Positions 51,365-60,777 of a stretch of 64,000 bases of DNA are shown one piece after another. Every line of letters starts with the position of its first letter. The first letter of the stretch is position 1. Where the stretch lies: positions 30,262-94,261 of the forward strand of contig CBESNA010000011.1 in the NCBI GenBank assembly GCA_965530755.1. The letters are read 5' to 3'. Below the pieces are notes generated by a model that did not search any database, had not been told where the DNA came from, and saw only the letters and a program-made list of their open reading frames with translations. This DNA comes from SZUA-35 sp965530755. GTDB taxonomy: Bacteria > Actinomycetota > Acidimicrobiia > Acidimicrobiales > SZUA-35. The translations under genes and the position numbers were made by a program.

Positions 51365-52533
51365 GCGCTGATGCGGGCGAAGGCGTCGGGTTCGAAGGCT
51401 TCGGTTTCAACACTCGGGCGATCCACGTCGGCCAGGACCCAGAGGCGATCACCGGCGCAGTGGCAGTCCCGGTCTTTCAGACCTCCACGTTCGCTCAGGA
51501 GGCGGTCGGCAAACACTCCGGCTACGAGTACGCCCGCACCGGTAATCCCACCAGGACCGCACTCGAGCGGGCGTTCGCCTCCTTGGAGGGGGCTGCGTTC
51601 GGCGTCGACTTCGCCTCCGGACTCGCCGCGGAGGACGCCATCCTGCGAATGTTGCGACCCGGTGACCACATCGTCATGGGGAACGACGCCTACGGCGGGA
51701 CCTTTCGTCTGATCTCCAAGGTCTTCGCCCCCATGGGCATCACGTGGTCGGCCCACGATCTGACCGACCCTGCCGGGCTCGCCGGCTCGTGGCCGGACAA
51801 CACGAAGATGGTGTGGGCGGAGACCCCGACCAACCCGCTGCTCACCGTGATCGATCTCGCGGCCGTGGCCGGCATCGCCCACGACAACGGCGCACTGCTC
51901 ATTGCCGACAACACCTTCGCCACGCCGTATCTGCAGCAGCCCCTGGCCCACGGGGCTGACATCGTTGTGCATTCCACCACCAAGTACCTCGGGGGACACT
52001 CCGACACCGTGGGCGGCTTCGTGGCCACCAACGACGCGGCGCTCGACACCCATCTACGTTTCATCCAGAACTCCGTCGGCGCAGTCCGGGGTCCGTGGGA
52101 CGTCTACCTCACCCTCCGCGGAGCCAAGACCCTCGGCATCCGGATGGATCGCCACAACGAGAACGCAGCGGCGATCGTCGCCATGCTCGGCTCACATTCG
52201 GCTGTCTCGACCGTCCTGTATCCGGGGCTGCCCGGTCATCCCGGACACGAGGTCGCGGCCCGTCAGATGAGCGGATTCGGGGGAATGGTCAGCTTCCGTG
52301 CTGCCGGCGGACGTGACGCCGCCATTCGCATCATCGAAGCCACCGAACTCTTCATCCTCGCCGAGTCACTCGGTGCGGTCGAGTCGCTCATCGAGCATCC
52401 GGGCGTCATGACCCACGCATCGGCCGAGGGCTCGCCGCTCGAAGTGCCGGACGATCTCGTGCGACTGTCGGTCGGCATCGAGAACGTCGAGGATCTCCTC
52501 GCCGACCTCGAACGGGCGCTCGGCGCGGGCTGA
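51361..52533 (+). CDS. metB: Cystathionine gamma-synthase/gamma-lyase-type PLP enzyme
   Basis: This 390-residue Cys/Met-metabolism PLP enzyme has YEYARTGNPTRTALERAFAS near residue 55, SGLAAEDAILRML near 80, DNTFATPYLQQPL near 180, and the PLP lysine in VVHSTTKYLGGHSD near 200. This group makes or splits cystathionine (MetB-like synthase or gamma-lyase). With the overlapping beta-synthase gene it would interconvert homocysteine and cysteine through cystathionine. Synthase and lyase cannot be told apart by eye, so the symbol follows the family. Confidence 0.9.
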   Translation: MSADAGEGVGFEGFGFNTRAIHVGQDPEAITGAVAVPVFQTSTFAQEAVGKHSGYEYARTGNPTRTALERAFASLEGAAFGVDFASGLAAEDAILRMLRPGDHIVMGNDAYGGTFRLISKVFAPMGITWSAHDLTDPAGLAGSWPDNTKMVWAETPTNPLLTVIDLAAVAGIAHDNGALLIADNTFATPYLQQPLAHGADIVVHSTTKYLGGHSDTVGGFVATNDAALDTHLRFIQNSVGAVRGPWDVYLTLRGAKTLGIRMDRHNENAAAIVAMLGSHSAVSTVLYPGLPGHPGHEVAARQMSGFGGMVSFRAAGGRDAAIRIIEATELFILAESLGAVESLIEHPGVMTHASAEGSPLEVPDDLVRLSVGIENVEDLLADLERALGAG

Positions 52534-52544
52534 GCGGGATTCCG

Positions 52545-53462
52545 ATGGTCGCCCCGCGCATCGCCGTGTTGCCGGACAGCGGACGGGTCGAGAGTCTGCG
52601 CGAGGCAGTGATCGCCGGAGGCGGCGTGCTCGTCGATGTGGCGAAGGCGGAAGGTTTGGTCTGGGCCGATGCCAAACGACCCCAGGACCTGCCCGCCGTG
52701 TTGGACGGCGCCCGAGAACTGCGCTGGGTCGCCCTTCCGTACGCCGGAATCGAGCCGTATCTCGAGATGCTCGACGATCGCCACACGTGGACCGCCGCCA
52801 AGGGGGTCTACGCCACTCCGGTCGCCGAACTCGCCCTCGCCCTGAGTCTCGCCGGCCTTCGGAGCGTGGCGACCTTCGCCAGAGCGGCGTCGTGGCCGGC
52901 CCCGCTCGGACGCAATCTGGTGTCGGCGAACGTCGTGGTGTTCGGAGGGGGAGGTATCACGAGCGAGTTCGTGCGTCTCCTCGAACCGTTCGGATGCCAC
53001 ATCACCGTCCTGCGGAGGTCGGCCGAATCGTTTCCCGGGGCCGACATCACCACCACGCTCGATCGTCGGTTGGAGGTGCTGCCCGTCGCTGATGTGGTCG
53101 TGCTGGCGCTGGCGCTCACCCCCGAGACCGAGAAGGTCATCGGCGCAGCCGAGCTCGATGCCATGGCTGAACACGCGTGGCTCGTCAACGTGGCTCGCGG
53201 TGGCCATGTCGACACCGACGCCCTCGTCGCCGCTCTGGCCGACGGGGCGATCGGAGGGGCTGCGCTCGATGTCACCGATCCAGAGCCGCTCCCGGACGGG
53301 CACCCACTCTGGTCCGAGCCCAGAGCGATCATCACCCCGCACGTGGGGAACACACCCGAGATGGGGATCCCGTTGCTCGCCGCCCACATCAGCGAGAACG
53401 TGCAGCGTTTCGGCGCAGGTGAGCCGCTGATCGGCGTCGTCGACGTCAGGGCCGGTTACTAG
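52545..53462 (+). CDS. D-isomer-specific 2-hydroxyacid dehydrogenase
   Basis: This 305-residue NAD-dependent dehydrogenase has the nucleotide-binding stretch VVVFGGGGITSEFVRLLEPF near residue 127, ADVVVLALALTPETEKVI, the catalytic Arg in VNVARGGHVDTDALV, and the acid/His pair in PLPDGHPLWSEPRAIITPHVGNT. The first 110 residues are the split catalytic half. Substrates of the family include glyoxylate, hydroxypyruvate and phosphoglycerate; this one is undetermined. It lies 11 bases after the gamma-synthase gene and may belong to the same message. Confidence 0.9.
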   Translation: MVAPRIAVLPDSGRVESLREAVIAGGGVLVDVAKAEGLVWADAKRPQDLPAVLDGARELRWVALPYAGIEPYLEMLDDRHTWTAAKGVYATPVAELALALSLAGLRSVATFARAASWPAPLGRNLVSANVVVFGGGGITSEFVRLLEPFGCHITVLRRSAESFPGADITTTLDRRLEVLPVADVVVLALALTPETEKVIGAAELDAMAEHAWLVNVARGGHVDTDALVAALADGAIGGAALDVTDPEPLPDGHPLWSEPRAIITPHVGNTPEMGIPLLAAHISENVQRFGAGEPLIGVVDVRAGY

Positions 53463-53477
53463 CGCCGGTTCGAGAGG

Positions 53478-55145
53478 TCAGCGGATCAGGCGGACGGGGT
53501 CGCCGACGACTCGGACGGACCAGCTGTTCCAGTCGTAGAGATCTCGGTCTGTCGGGCTGCCGCCCTTCTCGTACTGGACCGTGTACCAACAGTTCGCACC
53601 GTTACATGCCGGAGTGCCGACGTCGAGGAAGAAGCGAACAGTTCTGTCCTGGAAGACCTGGCCGACACCGCCGGTCTGGTTCGCCGGCAGGCGAGGGTCG
53701 GTGAGCGCTGTCAGGTTGGACACACCACAGGGCACGCTCGCAGTGTTGGGCAGATCACCGGTGCCCCCTCCGTTGGTGAAGGTGTTGTACTCGGCGTGAG
53801 AGTAGCCCCACACCTCGTTGTCGATGGTGCGCCAGCTGAAGGGCACCGGATTGCCGAACGGATCGAGGATGCGGACACACTCGATACCGTCGGCGGGGTC
53901 GAAGAGCGTGACCTCCAGTTGGTTGCCGGCGAGTTCGGGCCTGACCTCGGTGAGGTAGATCTGGATCGGGTCGGTGCCGTTCGGGAGGGTGTCCTCCAGG
54001 GCGGCCGAGCCGAGCCAGTCGATTGCCGTGATGCTGGGACAGCTCGGCGTGGCGGGATCGGTGAGACCGGCCTCGTTCACCAGCGGGATCGACGTGCAGT
54101 GTTGGGCCGGCCCGACGAAGCCGGCTCGGACGGCCCGGATCGAGTAGAGGACTTCCCCCGGGTTCGACCGGATGCGCAGGACGTATCTGCCCTCGAGGTT
54201 GAGGCTCTGCATTGGCACCCACTGAGCGGTGTCGATGAACTGGACGTGGGTGTTGGTCCCGGACTCGACCCGACCGGTGCTCGACGTGTTGAACCCATCG
54301 GCCGGATCGGCGTCTGTACAGGTGTTGTTCGTCCTGGTCCGGGTCCCGCTGGCGATGGCGCCCGCTGCCACGTTGTCGGTGAAATCGCCGTCGGTCCCGT
54401 CAGGTGCGTAGACCGACCAGGCCAAGGTGCCGGAGTTCGAGTAGTTCCGGCACGAGACCCGCAACTCGAGACGATACTGACTGACCGCTGCAGCCGGGAT
54501 GTCGATCTCGTAGAAGTAGGCACCCTGCAGTTCGGGGCGTGCCGCCAGGCTGGTGAAGAGAGGATTCGGTGTCCCGAATACTCCGGTGGCCGGTCCGATG
54601 ATGTCACCGTTGCGCCGCGTGTCGGTTCGGGTCTGAAGGTAGAAGTTGTTCGGCATGCCGGGGTACTCGGTGTCGCCACCGGTGCCGAGCGCGGACGTCG
54701 GGTTCCCGAGCGGGGTCGGCTCGATGTACTGCGCTTCTGCCCGCCGGGTGACCTTGACGCTGTCGAGGATCGGTGAGGTGAAGAAGGTGTCGGCCTCGGT
54801 GCGAACGGCCACCTCGAGCGTGCTGTTGGTGGTCAGCACCACTTCGACCCAGGGAAACGGTGGGGGCACCGGCATCGCCTCGGCTGCAGCAAAGCTGGTG
54901 ACGAGGCTGGCGGTCGGGAATCCGTTGCGGCGCACAGCTTCGAGCGCATTGTTCGAATAGGCCACGGGGTCTGGGATCCAGACGACACCGGCCGCGGCGC
55001 CGGCATCGGCAGCCACTTGCGCCTTCTGGCCGCGCAGGAACCACGAGCCCACGTCGGTGGCAAAACCGGCGAAGAGCATCAGCGGGATGAGCAGGAGCGC
55101 CGTCATTGGCATGACGTAGCCCCGCTGGGTGTCGTGAGAGATCAT
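53478..55145 (-). CDS. TadG-like protein with Flp-pilus assembly N-terminus
   Basis: This 555-residue protein starts with RGYVMPMTALLLIPLMLFAG, the pseudopilin-like helix of Tad (Flp pilus) TadG proteins. It continues as FATDVGSWFLRGQKAQVAAD, the typical TadE/TadG motif. The remaining 500 residues are a large extracytoplasmic beta-rich region with many Cys residues (for example RVSCRNYSNSG and PACNGANCWYTV), likely paired as disulfides. The ATG overlaps the stop of the TadE-like gene (ATGA), so it is the last of three coupled genes. No von Willebrand A motif was recognised. Confidence 0.8.
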   Translation of the reverse strand: MISHDTQRGYVMPMTALLLIPLMLFAGFATDVGSWFLRGQKAQVAADAGAAAGVVWIPDPVAYSNNALEAVRRNGFPTASLVTSFAAAEAMPVPPPFPWVEVVLTTNSTLEVAVRTEADTFFTSPILDSVKVTRRAEAQYIEPTPLGNPTSALGTGGDTEYPGMPNNFYLQTRTDTRRNGDIIGPATGVFGTPNPLFTSLAARPELQGAYFYEIDIPAAAVSQYRLELRVSCRNYSNSGTLAWSVYAPDGTDGDFTDNVAAGAIASGTRTRTNNTCTDADPADGFNTSSTGRVESGTNTHVQFIDTAQWVPMQSLNLEGRYVLRIRSNPGEVLYSIRAVRAGFVGPAQHCTSIPLVNEAGLTDPATPSCPSITAIDWLGSAALEDTLPNGTDPIQIYLTEVRPELAGNQLEVTLFDPADGIECVRILDPFGNPVPFSWRTIDNEVWGYSHAEYNTFTNGGGTGDLPNTASVPCGVSNLTALTDPRLPANQTGGVGQVFQDRTVRFFLDVGTPACNGANCWYTVQYEKGGSPTDRDLYDWNSWSVRVVGDPVRLIR

Positions 55146-55753
55146 GTCGGGAACGGCTCCAGTCGCATGACGCTGAACTGATCGAGGGTCGTGGGTACGG
55201 GGATTCTCTCGAACCCGGTGACGCTGGTTCGGGAGGCGATGACGTGGACGCCGATGAACGTGGCGTCGGCCTGGGTCCGGACTCGTGAGGTCGGGCACCA
55301 ATTGGCGTCGAGGGCGCCGGCGGCGCAGCCGAACGAAGTGGCCCCGGCGGCGCCGACGGCCGTTGCGTATTCAGTGGCCGTGTACACGTTGCAGTTCTCG
55401 GCGCCGGTGTAGGCCGCTGCCGTCTCGGCCGCGGTCATGCAAGCGTCCGGGGCAGCGCCGCCGTTCACAGCATCATCGGACTCGTAGATGATGACGGCGG
55501 TGACGGTCACCGGAGTGTTGGCATATGCGGCTTCGATGCTGAGCATCGCGTCGCGGTCGGCCTGGGGGGCGTCGCCGAACTGAGCGAGCGAGCGTGCCGC
55601 CGTCCTGGTCGAGGTCAGGACGGTTTGTGAGTCATCCCAGGCGGATCCCATCTCGATCGCGCCGAATGCCAGTAGCGCAAGAAGGGGGATGACGATGGCG
55701 AACTCCAGGGCGACTGCCCCTCGCTGCTTCGATCGCTTTGCGATGGCCATCAT
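55142..55753 (-). CDS. TadE-like pseudopilin protein
   Basis: This 203-residue protein has a basic start (KRSKQRGAVALEFA) leading into a single hydrophobic helix (IVIPLLALLAFGAIEMG), which is the TadE-type membrane anchor. The extracytoplasmic part contains Cys pairs (DACMTAAE, NCNVYT, FGCAAG, NWCPTSR) and a conserved FIGVHVIASRTSVTG block. Two ATG codons in a row (55753, 55750) begin it; the first overlaps the stop of the next TadE-like gene. It shares the NWCPT segment with that gene, so the two are related by duplication. Confidence 0.85.
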   Translation of the reverse strand: MMAIAKRSKQRGAVALEFAIVIPLLALLAFGAIEMGSAWDDSQTVLTSTRTAARSLAQFGDAPQADRDAMLSIEAAYANTPVTVTAVIIYESDDAVNGGAAPDACMTAAETAAAYTGAENCNVYTATEYATAVGAAGATSFGCAAGALDANWCPTSRVRTQADATFIGVHVIASRTSVTGFERIPVPTTLDQFSVMRLEPFPT

Positions 55754-56361
55754 TCGGTCTCCGGTTCGAGTCGGCTGACAGTGTTCGAGTCGATCTGAAC
55801 AGAGTCCTGGAACATGCCGGTGATGAATTGGTGGGTCGTCTCGACGTAGACGCCGACATAGTCCCGTGGGCCGAGGCTGAACGACACCTCACGAGTGGTC
55901 GGGCACCAGTTCTCGTCCCTGGCACCGGCGACGCATTGCCACTCAGGGTTGTCGGTGCCGTCGGCCAAGAGCAGGGGAGCGGCGAACGCGTCCGGTCCGT
56001 AGACGTTGCAGAGTCCCGGGATGCCGTTCGATCCGATCGGGCTTCCGATGGCGAGACAGCCTGCAGGGACGGGATCGTCCGGACCCGCCGCCTTGTAGAC
56101 GATGATGCGTTCGATCGACGACATGCCGCCGTCGCCGAGTCCGTCCTTGACGGCCTCGACGATCTGGAAGTCTGCGATCGGCGCGCGGCCGCCGACACTC
56201 GCAGCACGGCTCGCTCGTTGGCTCGCATTGCTGATGGTGAGGTCGGTTCGGAACGCCAATCCGAACTCGAGGATGGCAAAGACGACCAGCATGAAGGGAA
56301 GTGTCACAATGGCCGCTTCGACGAGGGTTGCACCCCGTTCGCGATCCCGAGAAATTCGCAT
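55750..56361 (-). CDS. TadE-like pseudopilin protein
   Basis: This 203-residue protein is the first of the three Tad-like genes. It has a basic start (RISRDRERGATLVEAA), one hydrophobic helix (IVTLPFMLVVFAILEFGLAF), then an extracytoplasmic part with GCLAIGSPIG, LCNVYG and ENWCPTTREVSFSL that matches its downstream neighbour. An ATG ten codons earlier (56391) is possible and neither has a clear ribosome-binding site. The Tad ATPase, prepilin peptidase and secretin genes are not in the window, so the assembly machinery lies elsewhere or is absent. Confidence 0.82.
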   Translation of the reverse strand: MRISRDRERGATLVEAAIVTLPFMLVVFAILEFGLAFRTDLTISNASQRASRAASVGGRAPIADFQIVEAVKDGLGDGGMSSIERIIVYKAAGPDDPVPAGCLAIGSPIGSNGIPGLCNVYGPDAFAAPLLLADGTDNPEWQCVAGARDENWCPTTREVSFSLGPRDYVGVYVETTHQFITGMFQDSVQIDSNTVSRLEPETE

Positions 56362-56464
56362 GATGGGGTTAACGGCGGGGAATCGTGGCATCTGAAGGAC
56401 GTGGGAACTTCTCCCCATCCCGGGTCCGAACGCAGCAATCGTGGAGAATGTCCCCGAGCCTCGT

Positions 56465-56493
56465 TTGCGGGGTGACGTTCGTCTCAGTACGGT
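56465..56493 (+). promoter_or_regulatory. Possible promoter of the ligase/Liv operon (TTGCGG, 17 bp, TACGGT)
   Basis: TTGCGG at 56465-56470 and TACGGT at 56488-56493 are 17 bases apart. The -10 fits TAnnnT, while the -35 matches only three of six bases. AAGGGGAG before the ATG at 56530 would then serve as ribosome-binding site on a leader of about 30 bases. Confidence 0.4.
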
Positions 56494-56529
56494 GCTCAAG
56501 TTCGTGATGAGCCAAAGGGGAGCCAGAGC

Positions 56530-58410
56530 ATGACTGCTGTCGCCGAGCGTCCATCGGCATCGAGTGCTGGGACAGGGGCCACCACCATCGCGTCGCGTGC
56601 TCGTACCTGGGCGCTGACCCATCCGACGCAACTCGCAATGCGAGACAAGGATCTGGGAATCTGGAAAGAACTGGCCTGGGGTGAGCTCTGGGACACAGTT
56701 CTCGATGCGGCAAATGCCCTCCTTGCCCTCGGCGTCGAGCCCGGCGATCGCGTGAGCGTGCACTCCGAGGATCGACCCGAGTGGATCATCATGGATTTCG
56801 CCGCAGTGGCCATCCGCGGGATCACCGTCGGTATGTACCCGACCAACCCGCCGGCCGAGGTCGAGTACACCCTCAACGACTGCGGCTCCAAGATCCACGT
56901 CGCCGAGGACCAGGAACAGGCAGACAAGATCATCGACCTGCCGGCTCAAGCCTTCCCGACCGTCGAGAAGATCGTGTACATCGAGCCTCGCGGGATTCGT
57001 CGCAGCGACGACTCCAGGTTGCTGTTCTGGGACGATTTCCTCCAGCTCGGGCGTGATCACCGAGCGGCCAACCCCGGAGCGGTCGATGCCCGCATGGCCG
57101 ACGCTCGCGACGATGACGTGATGACTCTCGTCTACACCTCGGGCACGACCGGGCCGCCAAAAGGGGCGATGCTCACAAATGCCAACGCCGAGTTCGGCGT
57201 CGAGGTCATCATCGGCACACCGGAACGCATGCCTGGTGGGAAGCTGCCCGGGCCGGACGATTCGGTTCTCACCTACCTCCCGCTGTGCCACGTGGCCGAG
57301 CGGGTCTTCTCCACCTGGCACCTCGCCTCACGGGGCGTGGTGCTCAACTTCGGTGAGTCGATCGAGTCGGTCAACACCGACCTCCGTGAGATCCAGCCAA
57401 CCCTGTTCTTTGCCGTTCCCCGCATCTGGGAGAAGCTGCATGCCGCGGTGCAGATCCGTGGCGCCGATTCGAGCCCTGTCAAGAAACTTTTCCTCGGCAC
57501 ATTCCTGAAGCTGGCGGGATGGATCGGTAAGCGACGGGTGGCCAACGGAGGCGGTTGGACCCCCGCCACGCGGGCTGCTTATGCCGTTGGTTGGCTGTTC
57601 GTGTTCCGCTCGCTCCGTGAACGACTCGGGCTCAGACGGGCCAGATGGACCGGCACCGGAGCCGCCCCGATCGCCCCTGAGGTCCTCGAATTCTTCCTCG
57701 GGATCGGGCTGAACGTGTATGAGCTCTACGGGATGACCGAGAACACCGCCGTGGCCACGGCGAACCTGCACGGTCGGGTGAAGCTCGGCACCGTCGGTGA
57801 GCCCTATCCGATGATCAAGGACGGCGTCCGGATCGACGAGGAGACCGGCGAGATCCAGACCAAACACGCCGGCAACTTCGTCGGCTACTGGGGCAAGCCG
57901 GACAAGACCGCCGAGACCTTCACCGATGATGGGTGGCTGAAGACCGGCGATGTCGGGGAATGGGTCGACGGCACCCACATCAAGATCGTCGACCGGATGA
58001 AGGACATCATCATCACCGCCGGCGGCAAGAACGTGTCACCGTCTGAGATCGAGAACTCATTGAAGACCTCGCCGTTCATCAACGAGGCAATGATTGTGGG
58101 TGATCGTCGCAAGTACCTCTCGGCACTGATTGCCATCGAGCTCGACGTCGTCGGCAACTGGGCGCAACGACAGAACCTGTCCTACACGACGTATCGCGAT
58201 CTGGCCGAGAAGGCCGAGGTCGTCGAGCTCATCAACCAAGAGGTCGAAAAGACCAACGAGCGGTTCGCTCGCGTTGAGAACGTTCGCAAGTTCAGGCTTC
58301 TCCCGAAAGCACTCGACCACGAGGACGGCGAATTGACCGCAACCCAGAAACTGAAGCGCTCGGCGGTCGAATCGGCCTTCGCCGATCTCATCGAGGAGAT
58401 GTATCGGTGA
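56530..58410 (+). CDS. AMP-forming acyl-CoA ligase (FadD15-like)
   Basis: This 626-residue ligase activates a carboxylic acid to its CoA thioester with ATP. The P-loop is VYTSGTTGPPKGAML near residue 202. The adenylate motif YGMTENTAVA follows near 400, then DGWLKTGDVGEW and the hinge/C-terminal KDIIITAGGKNVSPSEIENS near 500. It resembles long-chain fatty-acyl-CoA synthetases of the FadD15 type. AAGGGGAG precedes the ATG. Its TGA overlaps the GTG of livH (GTGA), which ties acid activation to the importer that follows and suggests they handle the same acid; the acid is not known. Confidence 0.93.
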   Translation: MTAVAERPSASSAGTGATTIASRARTWALTHPTQLAMRDKDLGIWKELAWGELWDTVLDAANALLALGVEPGDRVSVHSEDRPEWIIMDFAAVAIRGITVGMYPTNPPAEVEYTLNDCGSKIHVAEDQEQADKIIDLPAQAFPTVEKIVYIEPRGIRRSDDSRLLFWDDFLQLGRDHRAANPGAVDARMADARDDDVMTLVYTSGTTGPPKGAMLTNANAEFGVEVIIGTPERMPGGKLPGPDDSVLTYLPLCHVAERVFSTWHLASRGVVLNFGESIESVNTDLREIQPTLFFAVPRIWEKLHAAVQIRGADSSPVKKLFLGTFLKLAGWIGKRRVANGGGWTPATRAAYAVGWLFVFRSLRERLGLRRARWTGTGAAPIAPEVLEFFLGIGLNVYELYGMTENTAVATANLHGRVKLGTVGEPYPMIKDGVRIDEETGEIQTKHAGNFVGYWGKPDKTAETFTDDGWLKTGDVGEWVDGTHIKIVDRMKDIIITAGGKNVSPSEIENSLKTSPFINEAMIVGDRRKYLSALIAIELDVVGNWAQRQNLSYTTYRDLAEKAEVVELINQEVEKTNERFARVENVRKFRLLPKALDHEDGELTATQKLKRSAVESAFADLIEEMYR

Positions 58411-59375
58411 TCACCTTCATCCAGACCCTCTCGAAGGCGGTCGCGCTCGGCTCGATCTACGCCATCATGGCGTTGAGCTTCGTGCTCATCTTCAAGGGCA
58501 CGCAGGTGTTGAACTTCGCCGCCGGTGCGATCTCGATGGCGGGTGCACTGTTCCTCTCGATCCTCGTGGTCGACCGTGGCTTCCCGCTCCTCCCGTTCAC
58601 CAACCCGCTCGCTCCCGCAGCCGGCGAGACCGCCAGTGTCTGGCTGTGGCTCGTCCACGTGGTGATCGCCCTGATCCTGGCGGCGATAATGGGACTGGTG
58701 CTCGAACGAGTTGCCATCAGACCCATGGTCGGCCAACCGCTGTTCGCCATGGCGGTGATCACACTCGGTCTCGAGATCGCCATCCGCCCGTTCAACCTCG
58801 ATGCAACCGCTCTCGGCGGTCGCAGCGTCGGTGTTCCATGGGGCAGCGATAGCTGGACGGTGGCAGACGCGATCATCCCGAAGAGCTACTTGGCCGCTGT
58901 GCTGGCCGCTGCCCTCGCCTTCACTGCGGTGTTCTTCTTCTATCGATCGAAGCTCGGTGTCGCCATGCGGGCGGTCGCGTTCGACCAGGAGGCAGCGATG
59001 GCCCAGGGCATCAATGTCGGCCGAGTCTTCGCCATCGCCTGGGCGTTGGGGGCCGCGTTGGCGGCGCTCGCTGCCATCTTCTTCGCCATGTCACCGTGGC
59101 CACCGTCAGGGTCGGTCAGTGCCGAGATCCATCCGGTGTGGGTGTTCCGGGTCCTGCCGGTGATCATCCTCGGTGGTCTCGACTCGGTCGTCGGCGCCAT
59201 CTACGGAGGTCTGCTGATCGCGTTCTTCGAGATCTTCGCCGGTCAGTATCTGTCCCAGTGGACCAACATCCTCGGGCCGGGTTACTCGACCATCGTGCCA
59301 TACATCGTGATGTTGGGTGTCCTGCTCGTGAAGCCATACGGCTTGTTCGGTACTCCCGAGATCCGGAGGGTTTGA
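58407..59375 (+). CDS. livH: Liv-type ABC importer permease LivH
   Basis: This 322-residue permease of the branched-chain amino acid transporter family has about eight membrane segments. Family features are LGSIYAIMALSFVLIFKGTQ near the start, NFAAGAISMAG, VAIRPMVGQPLF, MRAVAFDQEAAMAQGINVGR and the C-terminal GGLDSVVGAIYGGLLI. It should form the channel together with LivM. The GTG overlaps the ligase stop. The LivM gene starts two bases after its stop. Confidence 0.93.
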   Translation: MITFIQTLSKAVALGSIYAIMALSFVLIFKGTQVLNFAAGAISMAGALFLSILVVDRGFPLLPFTNPLAPAAGETASVWLWLVHVVIALILAAIMGLVLERVAIRPMVGQPLFAMAVITLGLEIAIRPFNLDATALGGRSVGVPWGSDSWTVADAIIPKSYLAAVLAAALAFTAVFFFYRSKLGVAMRAVAFDQEAAMAQGINVGRVFAIAWALGAALAALAAIFFAMSPWPPSGSVSAEIHPVWVFRVLPVIILGGLDSVVGAIYGGLLIAFFEIFAGQYLSQWTNILGPGYSTIVPYIVMLGVLLVKPYGLFGTPEIRRV

Positions 59376-59376
59376 C

Positions 59377-60687
59377 GTGTCCATCGGTCGTCCCCTTCTC
59401 CGCACGTCCTATCAGCAGGACGCTGCCATTTTCCCCACGATCACCCAGAAGGTGCTCGCCGGCCTCGCCGTGCTGGTACTGATACTGATGGCGCTCGGCG
59501 CACCCGTGCTCGGATCGATTCCGCAGTTCCTGTTCGGGAACACGTGGCTGAATCCGGTGACCAAGACGCTCACGTTCGCCGTGGCCGCGCTCGGCATCAA
59601 CATCTTGGTGGGCGTCACCGGCCAGGTGTCGCTCGGCCACGCCTTCTTCATGGGCACCGGTGCCTACACCGCAGTGGTGCTCGGCGGAGAGGGTGAGGGC
59701 GGCATCAAGGCCTGCGTTCCGTTCCATGATTCTCTCGGACTGCTCGAGCGACAGGGCGAGTGCGGCCTCGGTCTGCCGATTTGGATCTGGCTGCCGCTCG
59801 CTGGTGTTGTCGCCGCATTGATCGGCGTGATGGTGTCACCTGCGGCGGTGAAGGTACGTGGTCTGTATCTGGCCATCGTGACCGTCGGCCTCGTCTTCAT
59901 CGGACTCCACCTGGGGCGCATGCTCCCCGAATACGCGGGCGACTTCGAGTCCGGCCGTCGCTGGCCCAAGCTCGACATCCGGTTCTGGAAGGAGGAGAAC
60001 CCGCTCGTGGAGATGACCTCGGACGGGAAATGGTTCGGTTTGATCCACCTCACCGAAGAGCAGAAGCAGTTCTTCTTCCTTCTCGCCATCGTGCTGCTCA
60101 TGACCTGGCTGGCCAAGAACCTGATGCGAAGCAGGACCGGACGGGCGCTCCAAGCCATCCGCGACCGTGACGTCGCCGCCGAGGTGATGGGTGTGCCCGA
60201 GTTCGAGTACAAGCGCCTTGGCTTTGCCCTCAGTTCGTTGTACGCAGGTGTTGCCGGCGCTCTGTTTGCTTCGTACAACGGTCGGGTCTCGCCGGTCGAT
60301 TTCAGTCTGCTGCTATCGGTGGATTTCATCGCCATTCTGTTGATCGGCGGCGCCGGCACGATCGCTGGCACCCTGATGGGAACGGCCTTCGTCGAACTCC
60401 TTCCTGACATCGTCGAGAAGTTCACCAAATGGCTCGGCACTCGTCTCGACGCCGGGGGAATCTCCGGTAGCGTGTCCAACTTTTTGCTGACGTCTGGCTC
60501 GGCCGGCGACTTCGGGCCCATCTCGACATCACCGACCGCGCCGGGTTGGCCGATGAGCGTGTTCCAGTGGAACTTCGTGATCTACGGCGTCCTCATCGTT
60601 GTTTTCCTGATCTTCGAGCCTCTCGGGCTCTTCGGGGTCTGGTTGAGAGTTCGTAACTATTGGAAGGGGTGGCCCTTCAGCTACTAG
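59377..60687 (+). CDS. livM: Liv-type ABC importer permease LivM
   Basis: This 436-residue permease has an N-terminal LLRTSYQQDAAIFPTITQKV tail, then the LivM core: NILVGVTGQVSLGHAFFMG near residue 75, MRSRTGRALQAIRDRDVAAE near 250, and FALSSLYAGVAGALFA followed by ISGSVSNFLL and a C-terminal helix FLIFEPLGLFGVW. It is longer than the usual 320-400 residues because of an extracytoplasmic insert around residues 190-215. GGAGGG precedes the GTG start by a few bases. Confidence 0.92.
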   Translation: MSIGRPLLRTSYQQDAAIFPTITQKVLAGLAVLVLILMALGAPVLGSIPQFLFGNTWLNPVTKTLTFAVAALGINILVGVTGQVSLGHAFFMGTGAYTAVVLGGEGEGGIKACVPFHDSLGLLERQGECGLGLPIWIWLPLAGVVAALIGVMVSPAAVKVRGLYLAIVTVGLVFIGLHLGRMLPEYAGDFESGRRWPKLDIRFWKEENPLVEMTSDGKWFGLIHLTEEQKQFFFLLAIVLLMTWLAKNLMRSRTGRALQAIRDRDVAAEVMGVPEFEYKRLGFALSSLYAGVAGALFASYNGRVSPVDFSLLLSVDFIAILLIGGAGTIAGTLMGTAFVELLPDIVEKFTKWLGTRLDAGGISGSVSNFLLTSGSAGDFGPISTSPTAPGWPMSVFQWNFVIYGVLIVVFLIFEPLGLFGVWLRVRNYWKGWPFSY

Positions 60688-60777
60688 CTGATCGGCTACA
60701 AACCGCTGGTCTAATCAATGAATGATCGCTTGGTCGGCACCCGTCGACCTTCGAAAAAACAAAAGGGGAGTAATCCT

